DNA from: Rhinopomastus cyanomelas | Lineage: Eukaryota; Chordata; Aves; Bucerotiformes; Rhinopomastidae | Length of the DNA stretch: 64,000 nt | Direction: 5' to 3' | NCBI GenBank assembly: GCA_013400115.1 | Contig: VXBP01004383.1 | Coordinates: forward strand, 125,293 to 189,292 | In this document: positions 51,231 to 62,335 of the stretch, one piece after another | How the letters are laid out: every line of letters starts with the position of its first letter | Position numbering within the stretch: the first letter of the stretch is position 1 | Notes under the pieces: generated by a model | What the model was told of the DNA's origin: nothing | Databases searched by the model: none | What the model saw: the letters and a program-made list of their open reading frames with translations, nothing else | Translations under genes and position numbers: made by a program

Positions 51231-51879
51231 TTAACAGCACAGGCCTCCAATGAAAAATATAACATTACGTGGTGACATTCAAGATCCAGAGTGTCTGATT
51301 AAAGTCAAACTTTGTTATCACCACCATTTACCTTACTGAAGATACCATTTTTGGCAAAACCAGCAGTCATTGATGAGGCAGCAGGACGTCTGATGAGCCA
51401 AATCACTGCTTCTATCTAACAGAATAGTATTTCATCCAAATGTGGCAATATTTGGGGCAAGGAGTTTAGATTCATGGAGTATGCTTGTAGAGTCTGCAAA
51501 CTGTTGCTCTAGCTTTAGGGGTGTGTGAATAGCATGAGAAAATATCTAGTGACCAGAATTAAAATTGTCTCCAATTGTTTTCTTAAGTCATTGTTCTGTG
51601 TTGAAGATCCTTCTGATTATTGGTTACTCCCACTGAAGACAGAGACAGTAGACTCATAACCACCAAGAGGACACACACACTGCTGTTTTGTTCTTCTTGT
51701 TGTATAGGATTGAATAGAAGATCTGATGACTCTTTTAATAATTATAATAAAAGAGAGGAAGAGAATCTTTTAGGTCAAAATATAGAAGGTGCTAGAACAG
51801 TAAGAAGAAACTCAGAGATGGTTTCCACTTGGGCAAAAGTAGTAACCTCTGCTAAAAAGGATGCAGTAACCTAGAAAAT
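51231..51879. other. Intergenic DNA
   Basis: About 650 bases of AT-rich sequence with an ACACACACAC run near 51672. The distal part may already belong to the CR1 that follows, whose 5' limit is uncertain. Nothing else is supported. Confidence 0.45.
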
Positions 51880-52592
51880 GCTGCCACAAAGACACACGGT
51901 TCTCCAGGTCACTGGCTGCAGAGAATGCCACAACTTGTCAACAGTTTTAGATGATTGCATTAACAACAGACGTACCAAGTGTGACCAAGCAGATGATCTG
52001 CTCTGCATGGTGGCTGAGCTATGAGAGGAACTTGAGAGGTTAAGAAGTATCAGAGACTCTGAGGAGAAGATAGATTAGTGGAGTTGTACTCTACCATCCC
52101 CAAGGCAGTTACATCAAGACATACAAGAAAAAAAAGAGTCCTCTACCCTCCTGCCACCAGGCTAAAAAACAAGAAAATGAAGGAAGGCAGAAGAAGGTTC
52201 CTGCTTAGGGTCACAGGCATCCTCCTTCCCTTCCTACACTTTCACCTCAGATAAATTTACACAACAGGTATGAGGGTCTGGAGTTAGAGGATCAAGCTAA
52301 TTACAACACAGATAATTGTCTGGGCTGGAGGAGCAGCCCAAGGTCGGTCAGCTTACTTGTATGACAACCTCTTCTGTTAAGAAAAAGAGAAGAGTAGTTG
52401 CTGTTGGTGACTCCCTCCTCATAGAAATGGAAGGCCCTAGCTGTCACCATCCCTGGAAGTGTTTAAGCAAAGACTGGATGTGGTACTTAGAGACATGGTC
52501 TAGTCAATGTGGTGATTTTAGATCATCAGCTGGACTTGATGATCTCAGAGATCTTTTTCAGCCTCAAACATTCTGTGATTCATGTGCTTCAT
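51880..52592 (+). mobile_element. Internally deleted CR1: ORF1 region joined to the 3' end
   Basis: The 5' part encodes a broken version of the CR1 ORF1 protein. From 51977 the frame reads KCDQADDLLCMVAEL, stop, EELERLRSIRDSEEKID, stop, WSCTLP: a cysteine/coil region with two premature stops. Further on, KKKRRVVAVGDSLL (about 52376-52420) is the start of the GDSL-type esterase-like domain known in CR1 ORF1. At about 52432-52445 the sequence jumps to a CR1 3' end: CACCATCCCTGGAAGTGTTT, GGACTTGATGATCTCAGAG, CATTCTGTGATTC. The remaining ORF1 and all of ORF2 are missing. The exact 5' limit is uncertain. Confidence 0.75.
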
Positions 52593-54308
52593 AGACCAGC
52601 AAACTACCAGTACCAGACTATACTATCCAAACGATATTAAAAATAATCCTACAAAAGCTTGTAGGATTGTCTGCTTACTTACAACTGTAGAAAGATGTAA
52701 ACATCCTATTCAACCTCTGTCTAATGTGGACGGCAGCATAAAAATGAGAGGAGACTGTGCTGCTGGGGTTTTACAGCTTTTCGTGTTTTGTTTCTTTGTG
52801 GACCTAGGAGCATCTGACTCTCAACAACACTGAGCAGCTTGGAGCCTAATTTGTACCCAAGTCTCTGTGATTCACAGGCTTCATTCCTGAGAGGCTTCGT
52901 CAGCTAAGTGTTCCCAAACCATCCATAAGGGATCAATATGTTGTATGTGCTCCCCGCAACACTCAAAAGTATTGCAATGATGATGTCTCTTGCTCTTTTC
53001 TTCTAGATGGCATCTAGACATTGTCTTATTAATCAGCCCCACATGGTTCCCTTAGGGATAGATTCCCTGGCTTTCTGTTGTGGCCTTGACCCATGCATAC
53101 TATAAGAGGAGTGCTGGGAACCCCGTGGATATGGCAACCTCAGATCTGGCCTTGCAGCACACTCCTACGTGCAGCTTCATTTGTCTTGGGAAATCCCCCA
53201 CTCTCCAGATTTCCCATTTCAGGAATGAGAAACCTGGGCTCACTACAAAGCACGTGCCAGAACCCACGCACTGTCAGGTCTGAAAATCTCCACTTCTCAG
53301 GCAGTCTCCCTGCCTGAAAAGTTGGTCTGTACAGTTTACATCTTCTAAATCTGCCTCCTGTATCATGTATCTGGATGACATGGATCACAACTTAATGACC
53401 GCTGCATACCTTGGCTTCTTGCTGAACACAGTCCTGGTCACTTCTCCCCCAGCCCTACAAAGCTGTTCAAAGCAAACATGAAAATCACTTCCACCCTGCT
53501 TATTTCTCGAGCCCGTGCTCTGCACTTGTAATGCAAGCGTGAGGCAGAGAGGAAACCACCTTGATTTCAGAGACACGCAGGGCTGATGTAGTTCAGTCTG
53601 TAAACGTACACCTTGAACCAGATCGGGGCAGCAGGGCTTATTCCAGCATCTCACTGCTGTTTCTTTGGGGTAGAAACACAACTGGAAACTCATAATTCTG
53701 CCTTTCTCTTGCTGTGACTTACTCACTCTGGTGGCCCACACCATGCTGAAATATTGCTGCTTATGTTTTTAATCCCACTAAAGGCTTTTGCATGAAGCTG
53801 TCCTCACTGGAGTCTACACTGAGGAAAGATGATGTTGTTGGAGCAGCACTGAAAAAAGAACACCTCCAAAGGTGCAAACTGTTTTGTCCAGGACATAACA
53901 AAGGTGTGGTGCAGGTTTCAGGTGTAATCATTGGGATTTGGACTCTGCCCAAAGCAGTCATGAACAGTTAGCTGGCTACTCTTTTGTATTTGGTGCAGAT
54001 GTTTGTCTTAGAAAAGGCTGCCTGAGACAGCTTGACAAAGCCAACTCTTCGATGGACTCATCCTGAGGAAGTCCATTCTAGCCCAGAAATGCCATCTGAA
54101 CTGATTTGGAAGCAGATTTTTATTAGATTCGGAGGATGGTTGCACATCTACGTTTGCAAGAGCCAGTTGTCTTTCTGGTTTATAAACCATGTTTTGGACA
54201 TGTTACATGGAAAAAGTTCATTCCATGTCTTCTGGACCACACAACTCATGGTCTCATGGACCCAGACTTCCTTCCAAAAAACCACAATAGCTTTTTTGGC
54301 CAAATTTG
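52593..54308. other. Intergenic DNA
   Basis: About 1.7 kb. A - strand frame of 119 codons at 53385-53744 and a + frame from 54032 (running into the next CR1) show no recognised domain and are treated as accidental. No RNA gene or repeat was recognised. Confidence 0.55.
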
Positions 54309-54374
54309 GCTCTGGTGGGGGGATTGGACTAGATGATCTTTCGAGGTCCCTTCCAATCTCTAATGCTCTGTGAA
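54309..54374 (+). mobile_element. CR1 retrotransposon, very short 3' end
   Basis: GCTCTGGTGGGGGGATTGG, ACTAGATGATCTTTCGAGG and CCTTCCAATCTCTAATGCTC remain. About 66 bases, with almost no tail (TGTGA). Confidence 0.93.
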
Positions 54375-55122
54375 GCGCAGGTTGTTAAGACATGCAAGAA
54401 AAGGTTTCGGTGAATGTTTTTTTGTCTCTGTTTTTCCCACTAGAGGGTGAGTTGTTCTGTGTTGAACTGAGGGGTCTGAGCATGGAGTCCTTCAGCCAGG
54501 CTGAAAAAGCAGAGTGAACTGTGTAATTGTTTGGTTCTGGCCAAAAGTGTTAGTGAGAAGAGCTAACCAGGGAACCATCACTCAAGATGCTCATCGCAGT
54601 GCAGTCTGGTTTTAACATCTTTGAGCCCTAACAGTGAGGAGCTGACTGCTGGTTTGGTGCGTATTTTCAAACAGGTCAGAAGAGAACATCCCTCTTTTCC
54701 AACAGCTTTTGTACCTTGAGAGGATTTTGGCATTACAGGAATTCTGCCTGCTTTTTCCCCACCTCATTTGTGAGTGAGAGTAATAGGTGCTTTACCTACG
54801 ACAATGGCAATATGTTCTTCAACAATAACGGGTGTCACTGATGTCTTGTCTGCTGTTCACTACTGGCAAAAGTATCCCTGATTGACAAATCCCTCCTGTC
54901 TTGCAGTTGGTGGCTGGGAGTTCTTGCTCTAATAAATACCTCTGTGGTAGGCTTGTTAATATAATTAATTCACTCACTCACCAAGGGCCATAGTATTTGC
55001 GTATGTGCAAAACTGGCTGAGCATTGCTCTCTGTTCCTGACACAGGCAGAGGCTCCAGAAGCAAGCTCTCGGTTCAGGTTCACTGCTTCGGTACGAACGA
55101 CTCTGTTCCTTCGTGCAGGTGT
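54375..55122. other. Intergenic DNA
   Basis: About 750 bases between two CR1 copies. No coding, RNA or repeat signal that I can support. Confidence 0.6.
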
Positions 55123-55281
55123 TCATAGAATCCCAGAATCATAGAATCATTAGGGGTTGGAAGGGACCTCAAAAGATCATCTAATCCAATCCCTCTGCCA
55201 CAGCAGGATCACCCAGACCAACTCATACAGTCAGTCTGGGTTAGAAGGGACCACAGGATCATCCAGTTCCAACTCCCCTGC
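55123..55281 (-). mobile_element. Composite CR1: two different CR1 3' tails in tandem (copy B)
   Basis: The first tail is TCATAGAATCCCAGAATC, GGGGTTGGAAGGGACCTC, CCACAGCAGGATCACCCAG. After CATACAGTCAGTCTGGG it continues with TTAGAAGGGACCACAGGATC and ATCCAGTTCCAACTCCCCTG, which is the 3' end of another CR1 type. The join is the same as at 35128-35320, except that copy A lacks ten bases (TTAGAAGGGA) there. Copy B was truncated about 40 bases earlier than copy A. Confidence 0.88.
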
Positions 55282-55807
55282 TGTTGTCAGAACCCATGTG
55301 AGAGAAGGCGCTGAGTAAGTAGCTGTACTGCTGTGCTCACAATCATCATACTTGGGAGACTAAGAATATGCCACCAGCTTTGCACACCCACACCTGTGAG
55401 CCAAATATCCAAAGCTGTTGCTTTTCATGGATTAACAATCCAGAAAAAAGGCACCATCAGAGAAACAGCAGGTACCAGAACGTGGCTTACACTAGTCGCA
55501 CTTAGAAAAAAGATGTATAAGGATCATAAAACCATAAGGAACAGTAGCATGGTATCTGTTCAACTGTTCCAAAATGCTGAGATTGATCAATCTGAATGAA
55601 TTTTGTCAATTTTTATTTCAGTAGTGAATTAAGGGAAAGAGACCTCAGCATCGCTGTGTTTACCTTGATAGCACCCATCTCAGTCTGCTGCCGCAGTGAA
55701 ACCAGTGAAGAAAATGTCACAAAAAAGAGAGGGAAAGAATCCAGTGTTACTGTAAGGCACATAAAAACAGCTGGCAGTATGCCCTCATTTGTGCTCCATT
55801 TTGGTTG
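55282..55807. other. Intergenic DNA
   Basis: About 525 bases between CR1 copies. Two short + frames (88 and 131 codons; the second runs into the next CR1) are not recognised. Nothing else was seen. Confidence 0.55.
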
Positions 55808-55978
55808 TGCAGGGGGATTGTGGAGTCTCCTTCTCTGGAGATGTTTAAACCCGCCTGGATATGTTCCTGTGCAACTTGATCTAGGTGATCCTGCTCTGGC
55901 AGGGGGACTGGACTGGATAATCTTCCGAGGTCCCTTCCAATCCCTAATGTTCTGTGATTCTATTATGAGATCCTATGA
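55808..55978 (+). mobile_element. CR1 retrotransposon, 5'-truncated 3' end
   Basis: GCAGGGGGATTGTGGAGTCT, CTCCTTCTCTGGAGATG, ACCCGCCTGGATATGTTCC, GGCAGGGGGACTGGACTGG and a tail GTTCTGTGATTCTATTATGA. It is well preserved and in the common subfamily of the window. Confidence 0.95.
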
Positions 55979-56191
55979 AAAGTACTTCTGATCGTTAGAA
56001 AATACTTTCAATGCATATATCAGAAATTTTGCAGCCGGTAAAACAACGTTGGTGAAGAGGCCAGTGAATGCAGGAATGGGAAAGTAAAAGACTACATACA
56101 TTAACTTGCTTCTGATTGTAGGAGAAGGGAAGGTTTAAATCCTTTAAAAGATGAAAATTTCAAAAGAAAAGCAAAACATTATGCAATGTAC
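55979..56191. other. Intergenic DNA
   Basis: About 210 bases of AT-rich sequence between two CR1 copies. Nothing was recognised. Confidence 0.5.
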
Positions 56192-56240
56192 AATCTTTTG
56201 AGGTTCCTTCCAATCCCTAATGATTCTATGATGCTATGAT
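56192..56240 (+). mobile_element. CR1 retrotransposon, ~50-base 3' tail
   Basis: ATCTTTTGAGGTTCCTTCC, AATCCCTAATGATTCTATG, then ATGCTATGAT. This is the extreme 3' end only, one of the shortest CR1 insertions here. Confidence 0.88.
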
Positions 56241-56589
56241 CTCTTTCAGGAATTTATTGGTACAAAATACTGTCGCTTGCAAGCATTTCTATTTACTTGA
56301 GTGAGAAGAAGTAGAAATCAACAAAAGACACTGAGAAAGTATCAGTTACTTCTTTAAGAATTCTGAGTTATTCTCTCCCATCATTAACTTTTTCTCACAC
56401 TTCAGAGAATCCTGTGGCCTTTTGAGGAATACATGGTGCTGGTCACAATTGGATCAGGATGCTAGATCTCTCACTTAACCCAGCTGAAATTGAGGACTAT
56501 ACTCCTGCTAGTGCCACCTACCCAACAGGTGATTGCAAAACCCTGACTGATTTTGAGGAGCGATCAGGTGTGTCTGATCTGCAGCTACC
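56241..56589. other. Intergenic DNA or unrecognised 5' part of the following CR1
   Basis: About 350 bases. Bases 56430-56589 might be a strongly decayed upstream part of the CR1 ORF2 that becomes recognisable at 56590, but I cannot show it. Confidence 0.35.
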
Positions 56590-58033
56590 TTATGGAGAGT
56601 AAGTCAGCCTCACCTCCATTCTTGGTAAGGTAATGGAACTCCTTCTGGATGTCATCTTTAAGAATGTGGAGAAAAAGAAGGTTAGCAGGAGTAGTCAGTG
56701 TGGATTCACAAAGGGGAGTTCACAAATAACTAGTCTGATAGAATTCTACGGTGGCGTGACTGGCTGGACTGATGAAGGGAAAGCAGTGGATGTCTATCCC
56801 AGCTTCAGCAAGGCTTTTGGCACATTTTTGCCTAACATCTCAGAATGTTCTCACAGGGAAGCTCTGAAAGTGTGGGTTATATGAGTAGACAGTCATGTTA
56901 ACTGAGTACTGGTGGAATGACAGAGTCAAATAGGTTGTGACCACAGGGTCTGGTTGGGGGTCTGTAGGCAGTACTGTATCCAGAGTATGGCACTGGGTTC
57001 GGTCTTACTCACCATGCTCATCAATGACCTGGATGAAGTGACAGAATGTGCCCTCAGCAGGTTTGCTGAAGACACAAGACTGTGCCGCCATTCAATGATA
57101 CCTGGATGGCTTGGGCAGTTGGGAAGAGAGGAACCTAATTAAGTTGAACAAGGGCAAGTGTAAGGACCTGCAACTGGGGAAGAAAGACGCAATGCACCAG
57201 TACAGATTAGGAGGTGACCTGCAGGAAAGCGGCTCTGCAGAGAATGACCTGAGAGTCCTGGTGGCTGGTTAACCATAAGTGAGCAATGTGGCCAAGTGGT
57301 CAAATGATATCTTGAGATGCTTTAATAAGGGAGCAAGCAGTAGGTCAAGGGAGATTATCCTCTTCCTTGACTCTGTCCTAGTAAGGCCACATCTGGAATA
57401 TTGTGTGCAGTTCTGAGCTACTCAGGTCAAGAGAGACTAGGAACTACTGGAGGGAGACTGCTGGAGGGTTATGAAGAAAATGAGGGCAATGGGACATCTC
57501 TTTTATGAGGAAAGACTGAGAGACCTGGGTCAGTTTAGCCTGGAGAAGAGAAGACACAGATGGGATGTTATCCATGCCTGAAATTATTGAAAAGGTGGGT
57601 GTGAGGAAGATGGGACCAGACTCTCTTCAGTGATGTCTAGTGATAAGAAAAAGGGCAATGGGTACAGAGTGCAGCACAGAACTTGCACTCTTTTAAGGGC
57701 AACCTGAGTGCCACCATCAGCAGTGGCTGTTCTTTCTTTCACTTATAATAAGGGATAGAGATCAAAAGCAGAAAAATCACTTAATTTATGTGGGAACCTG
57801 TGACTGAAGAGAGATTGATGTTCTCCTCTGTAGCCCTATCCTGGATAGAATTAGCCTGATCTGTAGGCAGCTCTGGCTTGCCTTTTCGTGAACCATAAGA
57901 CAGTTCTGCATGAGACCAAATCTGCACCAGCACAGCCTTGCACTAAACTTGGTACCGTTCACTTAATTGTTTGTCTTGATCTTGAAAGTCTTTTCTAACC
58001 TAAACAATCTGATGGTCCTATGATTCTATAATT
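56590..58033 (+). mobile_element. CR1 retrotransposon with decayed ORF2 (reverse transcriptase) and 3' tail
   Basis: The longest CR1 body of the window. Frames read SLTSILGKVMELLLDV, then SSQCGFTKGSSQITSL and DEGKAVDVYPSFSKAFGTF (56605-56830), then a frameshifted GSVLLTMLINDLDEVTE with SRFAEDTRL (56997-57084). These are reverse-transcriptase palm and finger blocks of CR1 ORF2. The catalytic FADD box reads FAED, and frameshifts and stops break the frame, so the enzyme is dead. At 57380-57665 the CR1 3' region continues (GGCCACATCTGGAATATTG). A tail with AAAGTCTTTTCTAACCTAA and GATGGTCCTATGATTCTAT ends at 58033. The 57690-57950 stretch is poorly matched and may be a deletion/insertion. Confidence 0.85.
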
Positions 58034-60160
58034 TATTAAGTAGTCTGCATGATTTCAGCTGTTTTTTGTTCTTTATTTTTTTTCTTTCTTGTTCCCAGTA
58101 GTTTTTACTTTTATTTTCCGTAGTCCTGGATAATCCAAATAAGAGGTTTTCCTCATGTTCTCTGACTGACTATGCTTCCCCTCTGGCATTTGGCACATTT
58201 TTGATGGGGCGTTCTTCTTGTTCCAAATCTGAAGTAACTTTTTAGGGATTTCTTTGGTAACACAGCCAGGAAATCAACCAGAACAAAATGCTGTCTTTGA
58301 TAATTGAAGTCTCTATAGTAGATACTTTCTTGTCAATCTCCGTTAAATATGAAAATCCAACATCACTCAAGTTTTTATTGAATGTTGCAGTGAAATGCCG
58401 GCAAATAGATTTGCACAGCAGCTCACAAATTGAACTCTATTGCAATTGAAGGGTTTATCTTATGTTGTAATGTAGATGCTGAGATTTTGGGAACTGGAAA
58501 ATCTCATAGAAGAAGAAAGCTATTTTTGTGGAAAAAAGTAAAAATACATCTGAAAAGGGTGGTTTTTCATTGCTGACTTGTTGTCTGGAATAATGTTGTG
58601 ATGAATCACATTATAGTTACAACTATAATGAGAAACTTTTCATGGAAAAATAAAAGTAAAACAATCAGTAAAAACTGTTGGTGACCACAGTTTTCACAGC
58701 CTGCTCTGTAAGCTCCTTTGCTTTCTATCACAGCTGTAATTTGGACAGTGTGTACTTGAACAGCAGTGAAGTGCCAGCAAGGCTCAGAGAGAAAGCTCTG
58801 CAAATTGCTAGCTCACCTCTGAGCTCTGGTGTGGATGATAGGATCAAAGATCATCACAATATGCACTTTGTTTGCTGTTATATGAATGGAAGCAAAGTTT
58901 ACTGTGCAGAATGTTTGGTGGTCGGAGTTTCCCCTCACAGAATCAAATGAACCTGTTCATGTTTCCAGGTGGCCTTTTCAGAGAGGTTGAAGTTGTTTGG
59001 AAGTATCTCCATATTTGTGGGTTTGTAAGTTTAGAGCTTCACCAATATGCTAGTGAATATGGACGATTTAACCGTAAGTGCCCTTCCTTGAGCAGAGACC
59101 AGGCAAACATGCAAAAATTTGCATTTCCAGTGGCTATGCAAGGATTTAGCATGAAGTGTTTTCTTAAAAAAATTTCTGGTGAGAATAACACTGAAAGTTA
59201 CTCCGTACTCTGCTGGCTGTACTCATCCCTAAATCAGTGATAGAAAAAGCAGAGCAAAAACTTTATTCTAACATTCGACTGGGCATTAAACACTGGTGAG
59301 TGGTCCAGGGTGCAACAAGAATTAGCTACATAATTTTGAATTAAGCCAAGTGCATTACTTGGTGGTATCTTCAAAGTAGCAGTCAGTCATATGGGGAGTG
59401 AAGATATTTATAGCTTTTCAAATAATGACAAATAATTCAAATATTGGAATAATGGAAATAAGGTCTGAAAAAAGCTAGCATAGGGAAAACATACATATGG
59501 ACAACGGAATACAAAACAATCAGAAGTGCTCAAAAGTGGCACTGGATCAACTTTGTATTTTTCTAACCCTTACAGCAGCCTCCTGACTTTGATACTCAAT
59601 GAAATACTGATCTGTAGAACCTCTGTGAACTGATTTGCAACAGAGAAATGAAATATAATCAGTGTAAATATTTAAATCCTTTAAAAATAGTTCAGTAATT
59701 CAAGATGGGCGGGTTCATCATGTGAAAACCAGATTTTATTTTGACGGTATTTCTAAAAAGAAACTTGGGCAACCCTGAACCCATCTAGCTAGCATGTTCA
59801 AAAAAACTACCTCTCTAATCAGAATGGTTCAATTAATATTTTTTAATGCCCCAAAATATTGTGTTTTCATAACATTCTTGACCAAGTGACAGAGAAGCAT
59901 TTGGGCAGAGGATGACTTGGGACAAAGCTGCTTAACTTTGCAAGTTGTCCTGGTCTGACATGTGCAAGGTCTTTTGGCACAGCTTAGTGGCTGTGCACCA
60001 CAGAGTGAATGCAGTGGCTGTTAGAGTCAGTCAGCTAGATGATTCTCCTCATTTCTGCTCTGAAGTAAGGCTCTGATGGAGAATCTGAAATCTAGCTTGA
60101 AAGGATCTTTTTAAAAACTAAATAGTTCTTTTGTTTTTCATTCACAGTAATAAAACACAT
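58034..60160. other. Intergenic DNA
   Basis: About 2.1 kb with T-rich runs at 58060-58090 and two overlapping + frames (58678-58950, 58872-59240) without recognised homology. No transposon or RNA gene was recognised. Confidence 0.55.
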
Positions 60161-60273
60161 CCGCCTGGACGTGTTCCTGTGTGACTTGGTCTGGGTGATC
60201 CTGCTGTGGCAGGGGGATTGAACTAGATGATCTTTTGAGGTCCCTTCCAATCCCTAATGATTCTATGATTCTA
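60161..60273 (+). mobile_element. CR1 retrotransposon, 5'-truncated 3' end
   Basis: CCGCCTGGACGTGTTCCTG, TGACTTGGTCTGGGTGATCC, GGCAGGGGGATTGAACTAG and a tail ATGATTCTATGATTCTAA. It is nearly consensus, so a young copy. Confidence 0.96.
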
Positions 60274-60526
60274 ATCTTTCTTCCCCCGACTTTTTACAAT
60301 CAGTCTCTCTATAGTTGAGCTGCCTAAGAAGGAGGGGAATCAATTTTATCAGAATAGAGGGATTTAGAACACAAAGACTACTAGTGCGTAAGATATACAC
60401 ATAAATATTAGAGCTTAATACCTTCAGGCCATGTTTCAGATCTTGGAGAGTTGGAACAACTTTTTGCCCTTTCTTAATTGACCCCAGGAAAAGGCTCAGT
60501 GTGGGTGCCTAGTCTGAACACATCAT

Positions 60527-60829
60527 CACAGATTCACAGAATCATGGAATGTCTTTGGTTGGAAGAGACCTTTAAGATCACTAAGTCCAGCCTTCTTCTA
60601 CCCAGCACCAGTCCACATATTGTTTTAGATCCCTTCAGGGATAGGGACACCACCACTGCCCTGGGCAGCCTGTTCCAATGCCTGATAATCCTTCCTGTGA
60701 AGAAATTCTTCTTAACATACAGTCTAACCCTCTTCTGGTGCAGCTTGCAGTCATTTCCTCTGGTCCTGTCACATGTCACCAGGGAGAAGAGGCCAACCCC
60801 CTCCTTGCTTCAACCTCCTTTCAGGTAGT
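60527..60829 (-). mobile_element. CR1 retrotransposon, ~300 bases, second tail type, antisense
   Basis: CACAGATTCACAGAATCATG, GGTTGGAAGAGACCTTTAAG, CCCTGGGCAGCCTGTTCC, GTGAAGAAATTCTTCTTAAC, CAGTCATTTCCTCTGGTCC and CCTCCTTTCAGGTAGTCC. The TTGGAAGAGACCTTTAAG tail separates it from the common GGAAGGGACCT copies, and it resembles the older copy at 10269-11312. Confidence 0.94.
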
Positions 60830-61829
60830 CCAAATGAATGAATCTGAGCAGGATGAACATGGGTCCAAACGCCCAGAGAATGAAGTAGGAAAGCCTGTGA
60901 CAGCAGCCTGCTCCTGAGCTGCACTGTGGAACAGTGGTGTTTTCTGTGCCCTGCAGGTACTGCTGGGGGTTTGTAATCACTCCCTGCGCTGGCTGCTGCT
61001 CCAAGGTAACAGCCTGAAAACTAACGGCAATCAAACAGCGTTCTTTGGCTATCTGCAAGTTAAACCTCATCCTGATTCATCAGAAACAGATTAGTATGTT
61101 TCAGTTTGGGAATATCCCTGAGTAAATTCTTTTGGCTTTGGACTACCAGTGTAGACTGTATTACTTGCACATAAAACGTCTCTGGGCCTCTTCCCTCAAT
61201 TCAGTGCCACAACTGGTTTAAATCAATGGGGTTACTTGAGCAAGGTCTTACTGCTGAGTCCTGATATATAGTTAGTAGGACATGAGTTCCTGGGCCACCT
61301 CTTTCAGAAAAGACCTCCTTTTCTCTTTAGTTATGAGAGAAAAATATTCACCTCCTTTCCATAAGATATTTATTTTATAAGGAGACATGCTTGTATAAGG
61401 CACAGATCAGTCACAGCCCAAGCTGGCAAGGAAAAAAACCCTGCTGTCCTTTTGCTAGAGGAACAAGTCACTGAGGAGCTGGTATAACTAGAGTCCAAGA
61501 GAACAAACCACCAAACACACTGCCTGTAAGCACCTTGCAGATAATAGCCTGTTAAGTAACACCCCAAATAAAGTGTCAAAACAGTCCAGTATTTCCTCAC
61601 GCCAGAGTCCTCTGACAGAGAAGAGAGGGCTGTCCTGGTTTTGTGTTGTTTGCAAAGACCTATCTCCACCTGGCTGGCAGTCCTGCAGCTTAGGAATTAG
61701 AAGGGACCCCAAACTGAGCATGTATTCTCAGTGTTAAACTTCTGCCAAAAATACTTTTAAGAAAGCAAACACTGTATCAGGATGTATAAACACGAGTATT
61801 ATATGTAAACCAGCTGCTCTGCCGAACAC
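60830..61829. other. Intergenic DNA
   Basis: About 1 kb. Around 61215-61260 the sequence TTTAAATCAATGGGGTTACT with GAGCAAGGTCTTACT recalls half of the palindromic ancient repeat seen at 5485-5538, but the match is weak. No gene was recognised. Confidence 0.45.
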
Positions 61830-62335
61830 AGGCCTCAGCTGGAGCGTTACTGCATCCAATTAGAGGCACCATATTTCCAGAAGTTTGTGGACCAAAAGAA
61901 GGGGAGGGCAAAGCAGAGCAAAAAGATTGATCAGAAACCTAGAAAATGTGGCTTTAAAGAAAGAATTGGGATTGCAAAGAGCAGAAAACTAGGGCGTAGA
62001 TGAAAATCTTCAAAAATGCAAAAGGCTGCTGCAAATCTGAAACCCACGAACTGCTCTGCAGGCATTATTTAGAACACTGACCCCCTGATCTTTAGGGTGA
62101 GAAATAGCACACTAAAATGCAGCCAGGAAGATGTAGATTAGCCGTGGAAAAGATTTTCAATCAGGAAGGATAATTACATGGTGGAAGAGGTTTCTGTGGA
62201 GAGCTGAGGAGTCTCAATGGCTGGAAGTTTTTAAGAAAACAGCAGACAAACATCTGCCAGGAGTGATTTAGGTACAGTTGGTTCTGCCTTTTGACTAGTT
62301 GACCTCCCTACTAACTCTGTGATCATGACTGTTTA
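61830..62335 (+). mobile_element. Ancient amniote-type CR1, strongly decayed
   Basis: The order of blocks follows old CR1 elements shared by reptiles and birds: TTACTGCATCCAATTAGAGG, AGAAACCTAGAAAATGTGGC, GGAAGTTTTTAAGAAAACAG, CAGACAAACATCTGCCAGG, GATTTAGGTACAGTTGGTTC, GACTAGTTGACCTCC and CTCTGTGATCATGA. The same positions are much better preserved in the younger copies of the window. It is probably much older than the bird-specific CR1 insertions. Confidence 0.7.

Noticed and set aside
53385..53744. 119-codon - strand frame
   Set aside because: No recognisable family, and another frame overlaps its neighbourhood on the same strand.
60478..60828. 116-codon + frame and an overlapping - frame
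   Set aside because: Both fall on a CR1 3' end (60527-60829).
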